Source of the DNA: Cupriavidus yeoncheonensis
GTDB taxonomy: Bacteria > Pseudomonadota > Gammaproteobacteria > Burkholderiales > Burkholderiaceae
DNA length: 64,000 bases
Reading direction: 5' to 3'
Assembly: GCF_905397275.1 (NCBI RefSeq)
Contig: NZ_CAJPUY010000023.1
Location: 46,674 to 110,673 of the forward strand
In this document: piece after piece, positions 1 through 7,869 of the stretch
Numbering within the stretch: position 1 is the first letter of the stretch
Layout: each line of letters begins with the position of its first letter
Program-made: the position numbers and the translations under genes
Notes under the pieces: generated by a model
What the model was told of the DNA's origin: nothing
Seen by the model: only the letters and a program-made list of their open reading frames with translations
Databases searched by the model: none

Positions 1-358
1 CGCTGCGTGCCCGGATGTCCAGATGCCTTGCGAAGCCGGCCACGAAGTCGCGGCCATCGGAAAGGTCCACGTAGTGCGCACCGAGCGCGCATGCGGCCTC
101 CGCGACGCGGTAGTCCTGACCCTGGAATGGCCCGGCGCAATGAACGACCAACTCTGGTCGCAGCTTGGCGAAGTCCGTCCGGAAACTGGGCGAGAGGATA
201 TCCAGCCTGGCGGTGCGCACGCCTTGCGTGCACGGCAGCGTACTCGATGAACGTTCGCTGCGTCCCGTGGCGATGATCTCATGCAGGGCGTCCGCCGCGA
301 GGCTCCTGCAGATTCGCGCCCCAAAATTGCCCGTGCCGCCGACTATCACGATCCTCAT
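1..358 (-). CDS. Saccharopine dehydrogenase-like NAD(P)-binding protein (3' part beyond window)
   Basis: The minus strand opens with ATG at 358 and stays open to the window edge, giving about 119 residues. The first residues carry a Rossmann nucleotide-binding loop (IVIVGGTGNFGARI, residues 3-16). Further on are VVHCAGPFQGQ and HYVDLSDGRDFV, typical of the N-terminal domain of the saccharopine dehydrogenase/trans-acting enoyl reductase superfamily. The substrate cannot be told, because the C-terminal domain lies outside the window. It follows the DUF2269 gene by 60 bp on the same strand and is probably in its operon, under the GbsR-type operator at 984-1009. Confidence 0.7.
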   Translation of the reverse strand, partial: MRIVIVGGTGNFGARICRSLAADALHEIIATGRSERSSSTLPCTQGVRTARLDILSPSFRTDFAKLRPELVVHCAGPFQGQDYRVAEAACALGAHYVDLSDGRDFVAGFARHLDIRARS

Positions 359-418
359 TTCTGCTCCCCTGACTGCTTGATCCTTAACACAAGGCCGGGA
401 TGATCCTGGCGGTGCTGT

Positions 419-901
419 TCATAGCCCCGTCAAAGCGGGCTTGGTCACCATCAGAAAGTACACGGCAAGCATCGAGCCGAAGGCCGGATATCCAAGCCAT
501 TCCCACAGCCGCGCGCAACGCCAGTAGCGCTGCGGCAAGGTAGTCTGGCCGGCGGCCAGGGCTCGGGCAGCCATGTCGGCCATGTGAAGCTGGAGCTTTA
601 CGACCGGCAGCCAGCAGGCACCTGCGAGCAAGAACAGAACCACGGATCCGATCAGCCACGGTGTCTCCCACCCCCACCCAGCCGCATGCGCAAGCCAGAG
701 CCCGGACAACGGCTGAAAGACCGCGGCTGGCGCGGTGAACCAGAAATCGGCGCGCACCACAAGCCGGGAAACCGCGGCAATCACCGGGACGGATCGCGTC
801 CGGTTCGCGAAGAAGAAATAGAACGCGGTGCCGAATCCAGTGCCAGTCAGCACCACGGAGGAGATGATATGAAGAGCCTTGACGGCCAGATAGGCGTTCA
901 C
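419..901 (-). CDS. DUF2269-family integral membrane protein
   Basis: This is a 160-residue protein with four hydrophobic segments (about residues 8-30, 48-72, 80-102 and 132-152), the size and layout of DUF2269 inner-membrane proteins, whose biochemical role is unknown. Translation starts at GTG (901) behind an AGGAAGG Shine-Dalgarno about 8 nt upstream. It is the first gene of a probable two-gene operon with the dehydrogenase-like gene that follows. The 150-bp gap between its start and the upstream regulator gene holds an inverted repeat sharing a half-site with the regulator's own operator, so control by the GbsR/MarR protein is likely. Confidence 0.75.
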   Translation of the reverse strand: MNAYLAVKALHIISSVVLTGTGFGTAFYFFFANRTRSVPVIAAVSRLVVRADFWFTAPAAVFQPLSGLWLAHAAGWGWETPWLIGSVVLFLLAGACWLPVVKLQLHMADMAARALAAGQTTLPQRYWRCARLWEWLGYPAFGSMLAVYFLMVTKPALTGL

Positions 902-983
902 GACGCGTGCCTTCCTGTCAATGAGGCCGAGGTTCCGGACTGACTGCTGTCACGGGCATGGCAACATCCGGTTTTCTTGCTCT

Positions 984-1009
984 GTGATTTCCACCCAGAC
1001 AGAAATCAC
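984..1009. promoter_or_regulatory. Putative second operator of the GbsR/MarR regulator
   Basis: An inverted repeat, GTGATTTC (984-991) and GAAATCAC (1002-1009), lies about 85 bp upstream of the DUF2269 start. Its right part, GACAGAAAT at 998-1006, is identical to the half-site at 1619-1627 in the regulator's own promoter. Two matching sites flanking the regulator gene suggest one protein binds both. Confidence 0.5.
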
Positions 1010-1051
1010 GGGTCAGCGAGCATTTCGCCCGTGCACGAATCGTCTTGCAGG

Positions 1052-1582
1052 CTACTGTTTGAGGCGCCTCACCGTTCGGCTCAGCTTCGCCCCAAGACCC
1101 AATGTCTTCATCAGCGTATCGGGCTTCATGCGCAGCATCTCGTCGGACCAGGTGGTGAGCGTTTCAAGGAACGCCAGGGTGTTGCGGATGCGCGTTTGCG
1201 CTTCCGCATCTTCTTCACTGAGTTCCGGGCTTGCAAGGCTATCCCGCAGCATGGCCAGTGTGGGATCGAGTTCGCGCTGGCGGCGGCCTTCCACGATCAG
1301 GCGGAAGAGTTCCCAGATGTCGGTGGACGTCTCAAAGTGGTCGCGGCGGTCGCCCATGATGTGGACAACGCGAGCCAGCTTCCAGGCTTGAAGCTCCTTC
1401 AGGCTGTTGCTGACGTTCGAGCGCGCAACGCCGAGCGTCTCGGCAATGTTATCCGCGGTGACCGGGCGACCAAGCAGGTAGAGCAAGGCGTGGATTTGCG
1501 CGACGGTCCGGTTCACGCCCCAACGGGTACCCATTTCTCCCCAGTGGAGGATGAAGCGTTCTGAGACGGGGGTGAGTTCCAT
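1052..1582 (-). CDS. GbsR/MarR-family transcriptional regulator
   Basis: A 176-residue winged-helix protein. The N-terminal half has the GbsR signature (FILHWGEMGTRWGVNRTVAQIHALLYL), followed by the recognition segment AETLGVARSNVSNSLKEL (about residues 47-64). The basic wing GDRRDHFETS and a charged helical C-terminus follow. The ATG at 1582 gives the full conserved N-terminus. Family members are repressors, in Bacillus of osmoprotectant metabolism; here the ligand is unknown. A near-perfect 40-bp palindrome lies 16-55 bp upstream of the start, so autoregulation is likely, and a related site stands before the next operon. RidA lies upstream on the same strand. Confidence 0.85.
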   Translation of the reverse strand: MELTPVSERFILHWGEMGTRWGVNRTVAQIHALLYLLGRPVTADNIAETLGVARSNVSNSLKELQAWKLARVVHIMGDRRDHFETSTDIWELFRLIVEGRRQRELDPTLAMLRDSLASPELSEEDAEAQTRIRNTLAFLETLTTWSDEMLRMKPDTLMKTLGLGAKLSRTVRRLKQ

Positions 1583-1597
1583 GATTCAAAGCCTAGT

Positions 1598-1637
1598 TTT
1601 TTCAGTTATTTCTGTCAAGACAGAAATAACTGAAAAA
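1598..1637. promoter_or_regulatory. Perfect 19-bp-arm palindrome, operator of the GbsR/MarR gene
   Basis: TTTTTCAGTTATTTCTGTC (1598-1616) is followed by two bases and its exact reverse complement (1619-1637). The site sits directly before the regulator start at 1582, is AT-rich in a GC-rich setting and lacks a terminator-like GC stem, which fits a repressor site overlapping the promoter. Confidence 0.7.
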
Positions 1638-1735
1638 CACGAGCTTGATCGCAAGTCTGGGCTGGCCTGCCAGGTTGGATCGGCTGCGGGTGCATGGCAG
1701 CGAACCAACGGGGATGGCCGTCCTCGGACGGCCGA

Positions 1736-2155
1736 CTACACGGCGCGTGTCACAGCTACAGCCTTGATTTCGACGTACAGCGTCGGCCTTGCCAATGCGG
1801 CCACGCCCAGTATGGTCCAGGCCGGTGCATCCGCATGGATATATCGGTCCTTGATCTCACGGAACACCGTGAGCTGCTTGTCGACATCGACGTGATAGCT
1901 GACCAGCTCGACCAGGTCCTCGAATCCCAGGCCAGCCGCCTGCAGGATTGCGCCCAACCTCCGGAATGCGAGATCGATCTGCTCCTCGACAGCCGAGGGC
2001 ACGGTCCCGTCTGCGCGCACGCCGATCTGGCCTGCGATGAACAGCAAGCCGCCAGCGGCAACGGCCGGCGCATAGTTGAACGCCTTGAAGACTTCCGTGC
2101 TGCCGAACACGGGGTGCGGATTGGAAAGGGTGATTGTCGTCTTGGATGATGGCAT
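1736..2155 (-). CDS. RidA-family (YjgF/UK114) protein
   Basis: A 139-residue protein from the ATG at 2155; a farther upstream TTG would add 17 unconserved residues and is not favoured. It has the RidA fold sequence pattern: FNYAPAVAAGGLLFIAGQIG near the N-terminus, QIDLAFRRLGAILQAAGLGFEDLVEL in the middle, and RPTLYVEIKAVA at the C-terminus. The IxGQI and PxLxVEIxAVA motifs are typical. RidA itself hydrolyses reactive enamine/imine intermediates; divergent members have other roles. The subgroup was not resolved here. It lies 99 bp upstream of the GbsR operator. Confidence 0.85.
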   Translation of the reverse strand: MPSSKTTITLSNPHPVFGSTEVFKAFNYAPAVAAGGLLFIAGQIGVRADGTVPSAVEEQIDLAFRRLGAILQAAGLGFEDLVELVSYHVDVDKQLTVFREIKDRYIHADAPAWTILGVAALARPTLYVEIKAVAVTRAV

Positions 2156-2233
2156 GGCTAGCACCTGGGGAATATGAGAGTGCAGAGAGGCGCGACTACG
2201 AGGCAAGCGCTGCAGCAGGATCGCGTGTCTCCT

Positions 2234-3829
2234 CTAAATTGCCAGCACGCCCTCCGCCTGGCGCGGTGCACGATTCCTGCTGGCAAGCCATGTCACCAGC
2301 GCATCCTCTGACATCGCTTTGGCGTAGTACCAGCCTTGCACGTACTGCACGCCTTTGTCGAGGAGCCACGCCACCTGAGACGCGGACTCCACGCCCTCCG
2401 CGACGATTTCCAGGCGCAGTTCGTGGGCCATCGCAATGATGTGAGGGGCGACGACGCTAGAGGCCGTATCCTGCGCAATCGTGTCGACGAAGGACTTGTC
2501 GATCTTCAGAACGTCGATCTGGAAGGTTTGCAGATAGGACAGGCTCGAGTAGCCGGTCCCGAAGTCGTCGATATAGACGGGATGGCCGGCCGCCCTGAAC
2601 GCGGCAATGACATCGCGCGTCGTATCGGCATCCATGAAACTGCGCTCGGTCGCTTCAATGCGGATCTGCCTGGGAGCAATGCCGGTTCCTGCAAGCGATG
2701 ACCTGAGAACGTTCAGGAATCGGAGGCTGCGAAGATCCTCGCTGCTGACGTTGATCGAGACGTAGAACGTTGGATTCTCGGCGAGAAACTGGCCAAGTTG
2801 CGCGACGGTCTTTTCGAGTACCAGATCCGTCAAAGCCTGGATGAGGTGATTCTCCTCGGCGACCCGCACAAATACCTCGGGCGAGACCGGTTGACCGTGC
2901 AGGGTCCACCGCAGGAGCGCTTCGACGCCTACACATTCGTTGTCGGCAATGCGGACAATGGGCTGATAGACCACGTCGATCTTGCGCCGCGAAATGGCCC
3001 ATTCGAGGGTTGCGGGGAACGAGAGCTGCCACGAGATGCGCTTGTACGCAAACCATCCAAGCATGGCGCCGGCAGTGACGCCAAAGGAGAGCCACGCGGC
3101 CAGCAGCTTTGGCCAGGTGCCCGCGACGCTGCTGCGAGGCGATTTCACGACGACGGCGAGTTGCCGTGTCGAAGACTGGGCGACCGCGTAATTCCATTCG
3201 TCGCTCTTCACGTTGCCACCATGCTTCCAGGCGTCAAGCATGTCGTCCGGGTCCGCACCGGTCGAGACCGCGATGAGCGTTCCGGTCGTGGTCTGGATTG
3301 CCGCGATCGGACGTCTGGCCGGATCAATGAGATCGACGTAGGATGCGCGATCGATGGAAACGTAGTGGCCGCTGCGACCGATCTGGATGTCACTGCGCTC
3401 GTCGCTGAGCGGACTCTTTTGCCTGAACCACACGATATACCCGTCACTGCTCTGGTAATCGGGGCGAGGCAGCGTCAGGTCCTTCGCACGTACGTCGCCG
3501 AGCAGTGGCGAGCAAAGGTACTGCCCCTCGGCGTATGCTCCGGCATCCTGAACGTATCGATAGTTGTAGATGACGCGCGCCGCCTGTTCGAGACTCGGGG
3601 GCGAGCAGGGGGCACCCGGATGTCGGTCGAGATCGGCCAGGGCGGCGAAGGCCTGGGATGTGACGACGTCCGTGCGCATGATCGCCTTGCCGGCGAAATC
3701 CAGGATTTCCGCCCGGTCCCGCCTTTCCACTTCCTTCTTCGCGACATAGAGGCTGGTGAGCACCGGGCCGACGGTCGCGAGACACCCAAGGGCTATCGAA
3801 GCCGAAATAATGGTGATGCGCTTGATCAT
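2234..3829 (-). CDS. CSS-motif / EAL-domain cyclic-di-GMP phosphodiesterase
   Basis: A 531-residue inner-membrane protein with one N-terminal transmembrane helix (about 5-30). A periplasmic sensor follows with the CSS motif (PCSPPSLEQA near residue 75) and a second cysteine (QYLCSPLLGD). A second helix lies near 238-262, then a cytoplasmic EAL domain. Catalytic features are present: EALLRW (E303), INVSSEDLR, IEATE, DDFGTGYSSL (D421, D422), KIDKSFV and EGVE. It should hydrolyse c-di-GMP, probably gated by periplasmic disulfide state as in E. coli PdeB/C-type enzymes. There is no GGDEF domain. It stands alone, ending 78 bp from the RidA start. Confidence 0.9.
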   Translation of the reverse strand: MIKRITIISASIALGCLATVGPVLTSLYVAKKEVERRDRAEILDFAGKAIMRTDVVTSQAFAALADLDRHPGAPCSPPSLEQAARVIYNYRYVQDAGAYAEGQYLCSPLLGDVRAKDLTLPRPDYQSSDGYIVWFRQKSPLSDERSDIQIGRSGHYVSIDRASYVDLIDPARRPIAAIQTTTGTLIAVSTGADPDDMLDAWKHGGNVKSDEWNYAVAQSSTRQLAVVVKSPRSSVAGTWPKLLAAWLSFGVTAGAMLGWFAYKRISWQLSFPATLEWAISRRKIDVVYQPIVRIADNECVGVEALLRWTLHGQPVSPEVFVRVAEENHLIQALTDLVLEKTVAQLGQFLAENPTFYVSINVSSEDLRSLRFLNVLRSSLAGTGIAPRQIRIEATERSFMDADTTRDVIAAFRAAGHPVYIDDFGTGYSSLSYLQTFQIDVLKIDKSFVDTIAQDTASSVVAPHIIAMAHELRLEIVAEGVESASQVAWLLDKGVQYVQGWYYAKAMSEDALVTWLASRNRAPRQAEGVLAI

Positions 3830-4037
3830 TTCGCACCCGAGGGATGGACGACAGGGAACGAAGGACAGGTTGAAGGCGGGCCTGCGCCCGCCTCGGGTGT
3901 CCGGAAAGCCAGAACATCAACGTAAAGGATAGTCGAAGGCGCACGGCTTGCGTCGCAAAGCCTTTAGCTGCACATATTGACCGGTCTCCGAACGAAAGAA
4001 CGAGCGCGCGGGCGGCGTGCGCGTTGAGCGCGATTGA

Positions 4038-6131
4038 CTACTCGAGATCGATCACCGCATCCACCGCATACGCCCCCTGTCCCTCCGGCATGGCGATGAC
4101 GGGATTCAGGTCGATCGACTGCAGGCGCGGACCCGCGGCCACGGCAAACGACGACAGCCGTGACAGCGTCTTCGCCAGCGCCGCAACGTCCGCGACCGGC
4201 CGTCCGCGCGCGCCCAGCAGCAGCGGCGCACCCTTGATCGAGCGGATCATCTCCTCGGCCACGTCCTCGCCAAACGGACAGCGGTGGAACACCACGTCCT
4301 TCAGGATCTCGACGAACACGCCGCCCAGGCCGAACATTGCCACCGGCCCGAACGTCGGGTCGCGCTGGATGCCCATGATGCATTCCACGCCGCCACTGAG
4401 CTGGCGGGCGACCAGCACGCCCTCGATACGCGCGGTGGGCGCGGCGGTGCGGGCGCGGTCCAGCAGGGTGGCGAAGCCGGCGCGCACGGCCTGCTCGTCG
4501 CGCACGTTCAGCAGCACGCCGCCGATTTCCGACTTGTGCAGGATGTCCGGCGACAGGATCTTCATCACCACCGGGAAGCCGATCTCGCGGGCGGCGGCGA
4601 CGGCTGCCTCCACCTCGGCGCAGGCACGCTCGGGGGCGCTCGGGATGCCGGCATCGGCGAGCAGGCGCTTGGCCTGCGCTTCGGTCGGGGTCTGTGCCGG
4701 CAGGGCGACCGCGCCCACCTCCGGCGCCGGCGCCAGCGTCCTGCCGGCGAACGCCTTGCCGAAGCGGCCCATCGCGGCGATGGCCGTCACCGCGCGGTTG
4801 GGGTCCTCGAACACGGTGAAGCCCGCGGCTTCGTAAGAATCGAGCACGTCGCGCGGGCCGCGCAGCACCAGCACGTAGAGACGGTCCGGGAAGCGCTCGC
4901 GTACCTTCGAAAGCTGCCCGCGCAGCAGCGGGGCGACTTCCGGCGTGGAGCCGGCGTAGCTGAAGAAGCCCAGCACGGACGTATAGCCGCCCTCCAACAG
5001 CATCGCCTCGGTGAACGGCGTGATCAGCGACGGGTCGTTGATGAACTGGGCCGTGGTGTCCACCGGGTTGCGCGGCGCGCAGATCGGCAGCATTTCCAGC
5101 ATGCGTTGCTGCGCGGCGGCGGGCATCTCCGGCATCGGCAGGCCGAGGTCCTCGGCGGCGTCGGAGACGATCACGCCGGCCCCGCCGCTGACGGTGATCA
5201 CGCCCAGCGTGTTGTTCTGCGGGAATACGCCGCGCGTGGCCAGTCGCACGATGTCGAGCATCTCCTCGGTGGTGCGGGCACGCACCACGCCGAGTTCCTC
5301 CAGCACCGCATCGACCACCGCATCGTCGCCCGCGATGGACGCCGTGTGCGAGCGCGCCGCCGCGCCACCCACCTCGCTGCGGCCCACTTTCATCATGACC
5401 ACCGGCTTGCGGGCCGCGCGGGCCGCCTGCAGCGCCTCGACCAGCCCGTTGCCGTCGTTGATGCCTTCCGAGTAGAGGGCGATCACGTCGGTATTGGGGT
5501 CGGCCACCATCAGGCGGACGATGTCGCCCAGCGTCAGGTCGGCCTCGTTGCCGGTCATCACGATGTTCGACGGATACACCCCCGCCTCCATGGCGGTCGC
5601 CACCAGGTGGCTGCCATAGGCGCCTGACTGGCTGACGATGCCCACGCGCCCCGGGCGGACGCCTGCCATCGTGGCGAACGACGAGAAGCTGCCGACAAAG
5701 CCGGTCTGCAGATTGACCAGCCCCAGCGAGTTCGGCCCGAGCAGGCGCATGCCGCCCTGGCGCGCGGCGGCGACCAGTTCGGCCTGCATTGCCACGCCTT
5801 CGCCGCCCACTTCCGCAAAGCCGGCGCTGAACAGGATGGCGCCCGGCACGCCGCGCTGCGCCAGCGCCGTCACGGTCGCCAGCACCTGCGGCGCGGGCAC
5901 GGCGACGATGGCGACGTCCGGCACCTCGGGCAGTGCGTCGACCGAGGGGTAGGCCGTCAGGCCCTGCACGGTCGCGCGGTTCGGGTTGACGGGCAGGATG
6001 CGCCCGGCGTAGCCGAGCCTGAGCATGGAAGCGATGGGGCGGCCGCCGATGCGGGCGGGGTCGTCCGAGGCGCCGATGACGGCGACGGAGCGCGGCGCCA
6101 GCAGGCGGTCCAGCGATGGGGTGGTGGTCAT
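4038..6131 (-). CDS. Acyl-CoA synthetase, NDP-forming (acetate--CoA ligase family)
   Basis: A 697-residue fusion of CoA-binding, succinyl-CoA-ligase-like and ATP-grasp domains. The N-terminus has RLLAPRSVAVIGASDDPARIG, and the phosphohistidine region is ARSHTASIAGDD. The ATP-grasp part carries GFPVVMKILSPDILHKSEIGGV and GLGGVFVEILKDVVFHRCP. The family activates organic acids to CoA thioesters with ATP, giving ADP and phosphate. The ATG at 6131 matches relatives; an upstream start at 6197 would add a basic, unconserved tail. It is the last gene of a minus-strand cluster after the DUF35 and thiolase-like genes. A second family member lies at 35320-37458. Confidence 0.88.
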   Translation of the reverse strand: MTTTPSLDRLLAPRSVAVIGASDDPARIGGRPIASMLRLGYAGRILPVNPNRATVQGLTAYPSVDALPEVPDVAIVAVPAPQVLATVTALAQRGVPGAILFSAGFAEVGGEGVAMQAELVAAARQGGMRLLGPNSLGLVNLQTGFVGSFSSFATMAGVRPGRVGIVSQSGAYGSHLVATAMEAGVYPSNIVMTGNEADLTLGDIVRLMVADPNTDVIALYSEGINDGNGLVEALQAARAARKPVVMMKVGRSEVGGAAARSHTASIAGDDAVVDAVLEELGVVRARTTEEMLDIVRLATRGVFPQNNTLGVITVSGGAGVIVSDAAEDLGLPMPEMPAAAQQRMLEMLPICAPRNPVDTTAQFINDPSLITPFTEAMLLEGGYTSVLGFFSYAGSTPEVAPLLRGQLSKVRERFPDRLYVLVLRGPRDVLDSYEAAGFTVFEDPNRAVTAIAAMGRFGKAFAGRTLAPAPEVGAVALPAQTPTEAQAKRLLADAGIPSAPERACAEVEAAVAAAREIGFPVVMKILSPDILHKSEIGGVLLNVRDEQAVRAGFATLLDRARTAAPTARIEGVLVARQLSGGVECIMGIQRDPTFGPVAMFGLGGVFVEILKDVVFHRCPFGEDVAEEMIRSIKGAPLLLGARGRPVADVAALAKTLSRLSSFAVAAGPRLQSIDLNPVIAMPEGQGAYAVDAVIDLE

Positions 6132-6219
6132 GGGTGGCGTGTGCGAAGTGGGGGTGTCACAGGGGCACCGGCCGCCCCGGATGGAGGCGGCCGACATCTG
6201 GCAAGGCGGGCGAGACCGA

Positions 6220-6618
6220 TCAGACCGGCCGGAAGGTCGGCATCGGCGGCCCGTTGTCGGTGGGCGTGAAGGTCAGTTCGACCTTCTGGCCGATGCGCAC
6301 CGTGTCGAGGTCGCAATCGACGATCTGCGTCATCATCGTCACGCCTTCTTCCAGCGTGACATAGGCCATGCAGAACGGCGTCGGGCCGGCGCGGCGGGTC
6401 ACGCTGTACGAATAGACGGTGCCGCGCCCGCTGGCCTGCTTCCAGCTCGTGGTGCCCATGCAGTGCGGGCACAGCGTGCGCGGATACCAGTGCGGCTTGC
6501 CGCAGTCGTCGCAGTGCTTCACCAGCAGGCGGCCGTCGCGCGCGGCGGCCCAGAACTCGGCGTTGTCCGGATACTCGGTCGGCGCGCTGAAAACGGTGGG
6601 GGTGTGAGGTGTGGTCAT
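6220..6618 (-). CDS. Zn-ribbon OB-fold protein (DUF35), partner of the thiolase-like protein
   Basis: A 132-residue protein with an N-terminal helix (EFWAAARDGRLLVKHC), a four-cysteine zinc ribbon (HCDDCGK and LCPHCMG) and a C-terminal OB fold (GRGTVYSYSVTRRAGPTPF, LTFTPTDNG). This is the DUF35 architecture. Such proteins bind thiolase-superfamily enzymes and channel acyl-CoA; in actinobacterial steroid side-chain degradation the DUF35 domain of ChsH2 forms an aldolase with Ltp2. It directly follows the cysteine-less thiolase gene (31-bp gap), supporting the same kind of complex. Confidence 0.88.
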   Translation of the reverse strand: MTTPHTPTVFSAPTEYPDNAEFWAAARDGRLLVKHCDDCGKPHWYPRTLCPHCMGTTSWKQASGRGTVYSYSVTRRAGPTPFCMAYVTLEEGVTMMTQIVDCDLDTVRIGQKVELTFTPTDNGPPMPTFRPV

Positions 6619-6649
6619 GGCTTGAATCCGTGTAGGGTCTGTCGTTTGC

Positions 6650-7816
6650 TCACTCGCGTTCGAGGATCAGCGTGGCGCTGCCATGGCGCGAGCCGAGCAG
6701 GCCGCCGGTGCCCTGGGCGAGGGCGAGATGGCAGTTCGGCACCTGCACGGCCGGATGCGCTTCGCCGCGCAGCTGGCGCACGGCCTCGATCACCTTCGTG
6801 ATGCCGCCGCGGTTGGCCGGGTGGTTGTTGCACAGGCCGCCGCCGTCGGTGTTGAAGGGCAGCTTGCCGACGCCGGAGATCAGGTTCCCGTCCATCACGA
6901 ACCTGCCGCCTTCGCCCTTCTTGCAGAAGCCGAGGTCTTCCAGTTGCATCAGCACGGTGATGGTGAAGCTGTCGTAGATCGACGCGTACTGGATATCGGC
7001 CGGCGTCACGCGCGCCTCGGCGAATGCCGCCGCGCCCGACACCTTCGCCGCCGACCACGTCAGGTCGACCTGTCCGCCGAGCTGGCCCTTGACGTGCTCG
7101 CCGGCGCCGAGGAGTTTCACCTTCGGGCGGTTCAGCTTCGCGGCGATCTCGGGGCGGGCCACGATCAGCGCGCCGCCGCCGTCCGACACCACGCAGCAGT
7201 CGAGCTTGTGCAGCGGGTCGGAAACGAGGTCGGAGTTGACCACGTCTTCCACGGTCACCACATTGCGCAGCATGGCGTGCGGGTTGTGCTGGGCATGGTG
7301 CGACGCGGCCACCTTGATCCACGCCAGTTGCTCGGCCGTGGTGCCGTACTCGTACATATGGCGCTGGGCGACCATCGCGTACGAGTTGACGGTGAGGGGG
7401 CTGTAGGGCGCCTCGAACGGCATGTCGGGCAGGTTCGGGCCCCAGTTGCGCGCCTTGGTGCCGCTCGAGCCTTCCGAGCGCGGGCGGCCCGCCAGCGTGA
7501 TCAGCGCCACATTGCACTTGCCCATGGCGATCGCCTGCGCCGCGTGCGACACGTGCGCGAGATACGACGACCCGCCGGTCTCGGTGGAGTCGACGTGGCG
7601 GACCTTCAGGCCCAGGTAGTCGACGATGTTCAGCACGCCCAGTCCGGGCGCGTCGCCGGCGCAGAAATAGCCGTCGACATCGGCCATCGTCAGGCCGGCG
7701 TCTTCGAGCGCGCCCTTGGCGCATTCGGCGTGCAGCTGGGCGACGGTCTTGTCCGGCGCCTTGCGGGTGGGGTGCTCGTATGCACCGACGATATAGGCCT
7801 TGCCATTGATGCTCAT
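6650..7816 (-). CDS. Thiolase-superfamily (Ltp2-like) protein lacking the catalytic cysteine
   Basis: A 388-residue lipid-transfer/SCP-x-type thiolase fold, beginning at MSINGKAYIVGAYEHPTRKA (7816). Where SCP-x thiolases have NNNCSTGS, this protein has STETGGSSYL (residues 77-86), so there is no nucleophilic cysteine. Where they have HDCF it has YDSF (Tyr281). Ltp2-type retro-aldolases also lack the thiolase cysteine and use tyrosines, and they need a DUF35 partner, which is the next gene. I infer aldol cleavage of a beta-hydroxyacyl-CoA rather than thiolysis. The gene sits between a Bug receptor gene (53-bp gap) and the DUF35 gene. Confidence 0.8.
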   Translation of the reverse strand: MSINGKAYIVGAYEHPTRKAPDKTVAQLHAECAKGALEDAGLTMADVDGYFCAGDAPGLGVLNIVDYLGLKVRHVDSTETGGSSYLAHVSHAAQAIAMGKCNVALITLAGRPRSEGSSGTKARNWGPNLPDMPFEAPYSPLTVNSYAMVAQRHMYEYGTTAEQLAWIKVAASHHAQHNPHAMLRNVVTVEDVVNSDLVSDPLHKLDCCVVSDGGGALIVARPEIAAKLNRPKVKLLGAGEHVKGQLGGQVDLTWSAAKVSGAAAFAEARVTPADIQYASIYDSFTITVLMQLEDLGFCKKGEGGRFVMDGNLISGVGKLPFNTDGGGLCNNHPANRGGITKVIEAVRQLRGEAHPAVQVPNCHLALAQGTGGLLGSRHGSATLILERE

Positions 7817-7869
7817 GCTTGCTTCCTTGCAGGGGAGGGGGTGATCGGGATGGGGACGGAACAGGCCTG

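Noticed and set aside
2156..2206. Upstream TTG start for RidA
   Set aside because: The extra 17 residues are unconserved in the family, and the ATG at 2155 gives the usual N-terminus.
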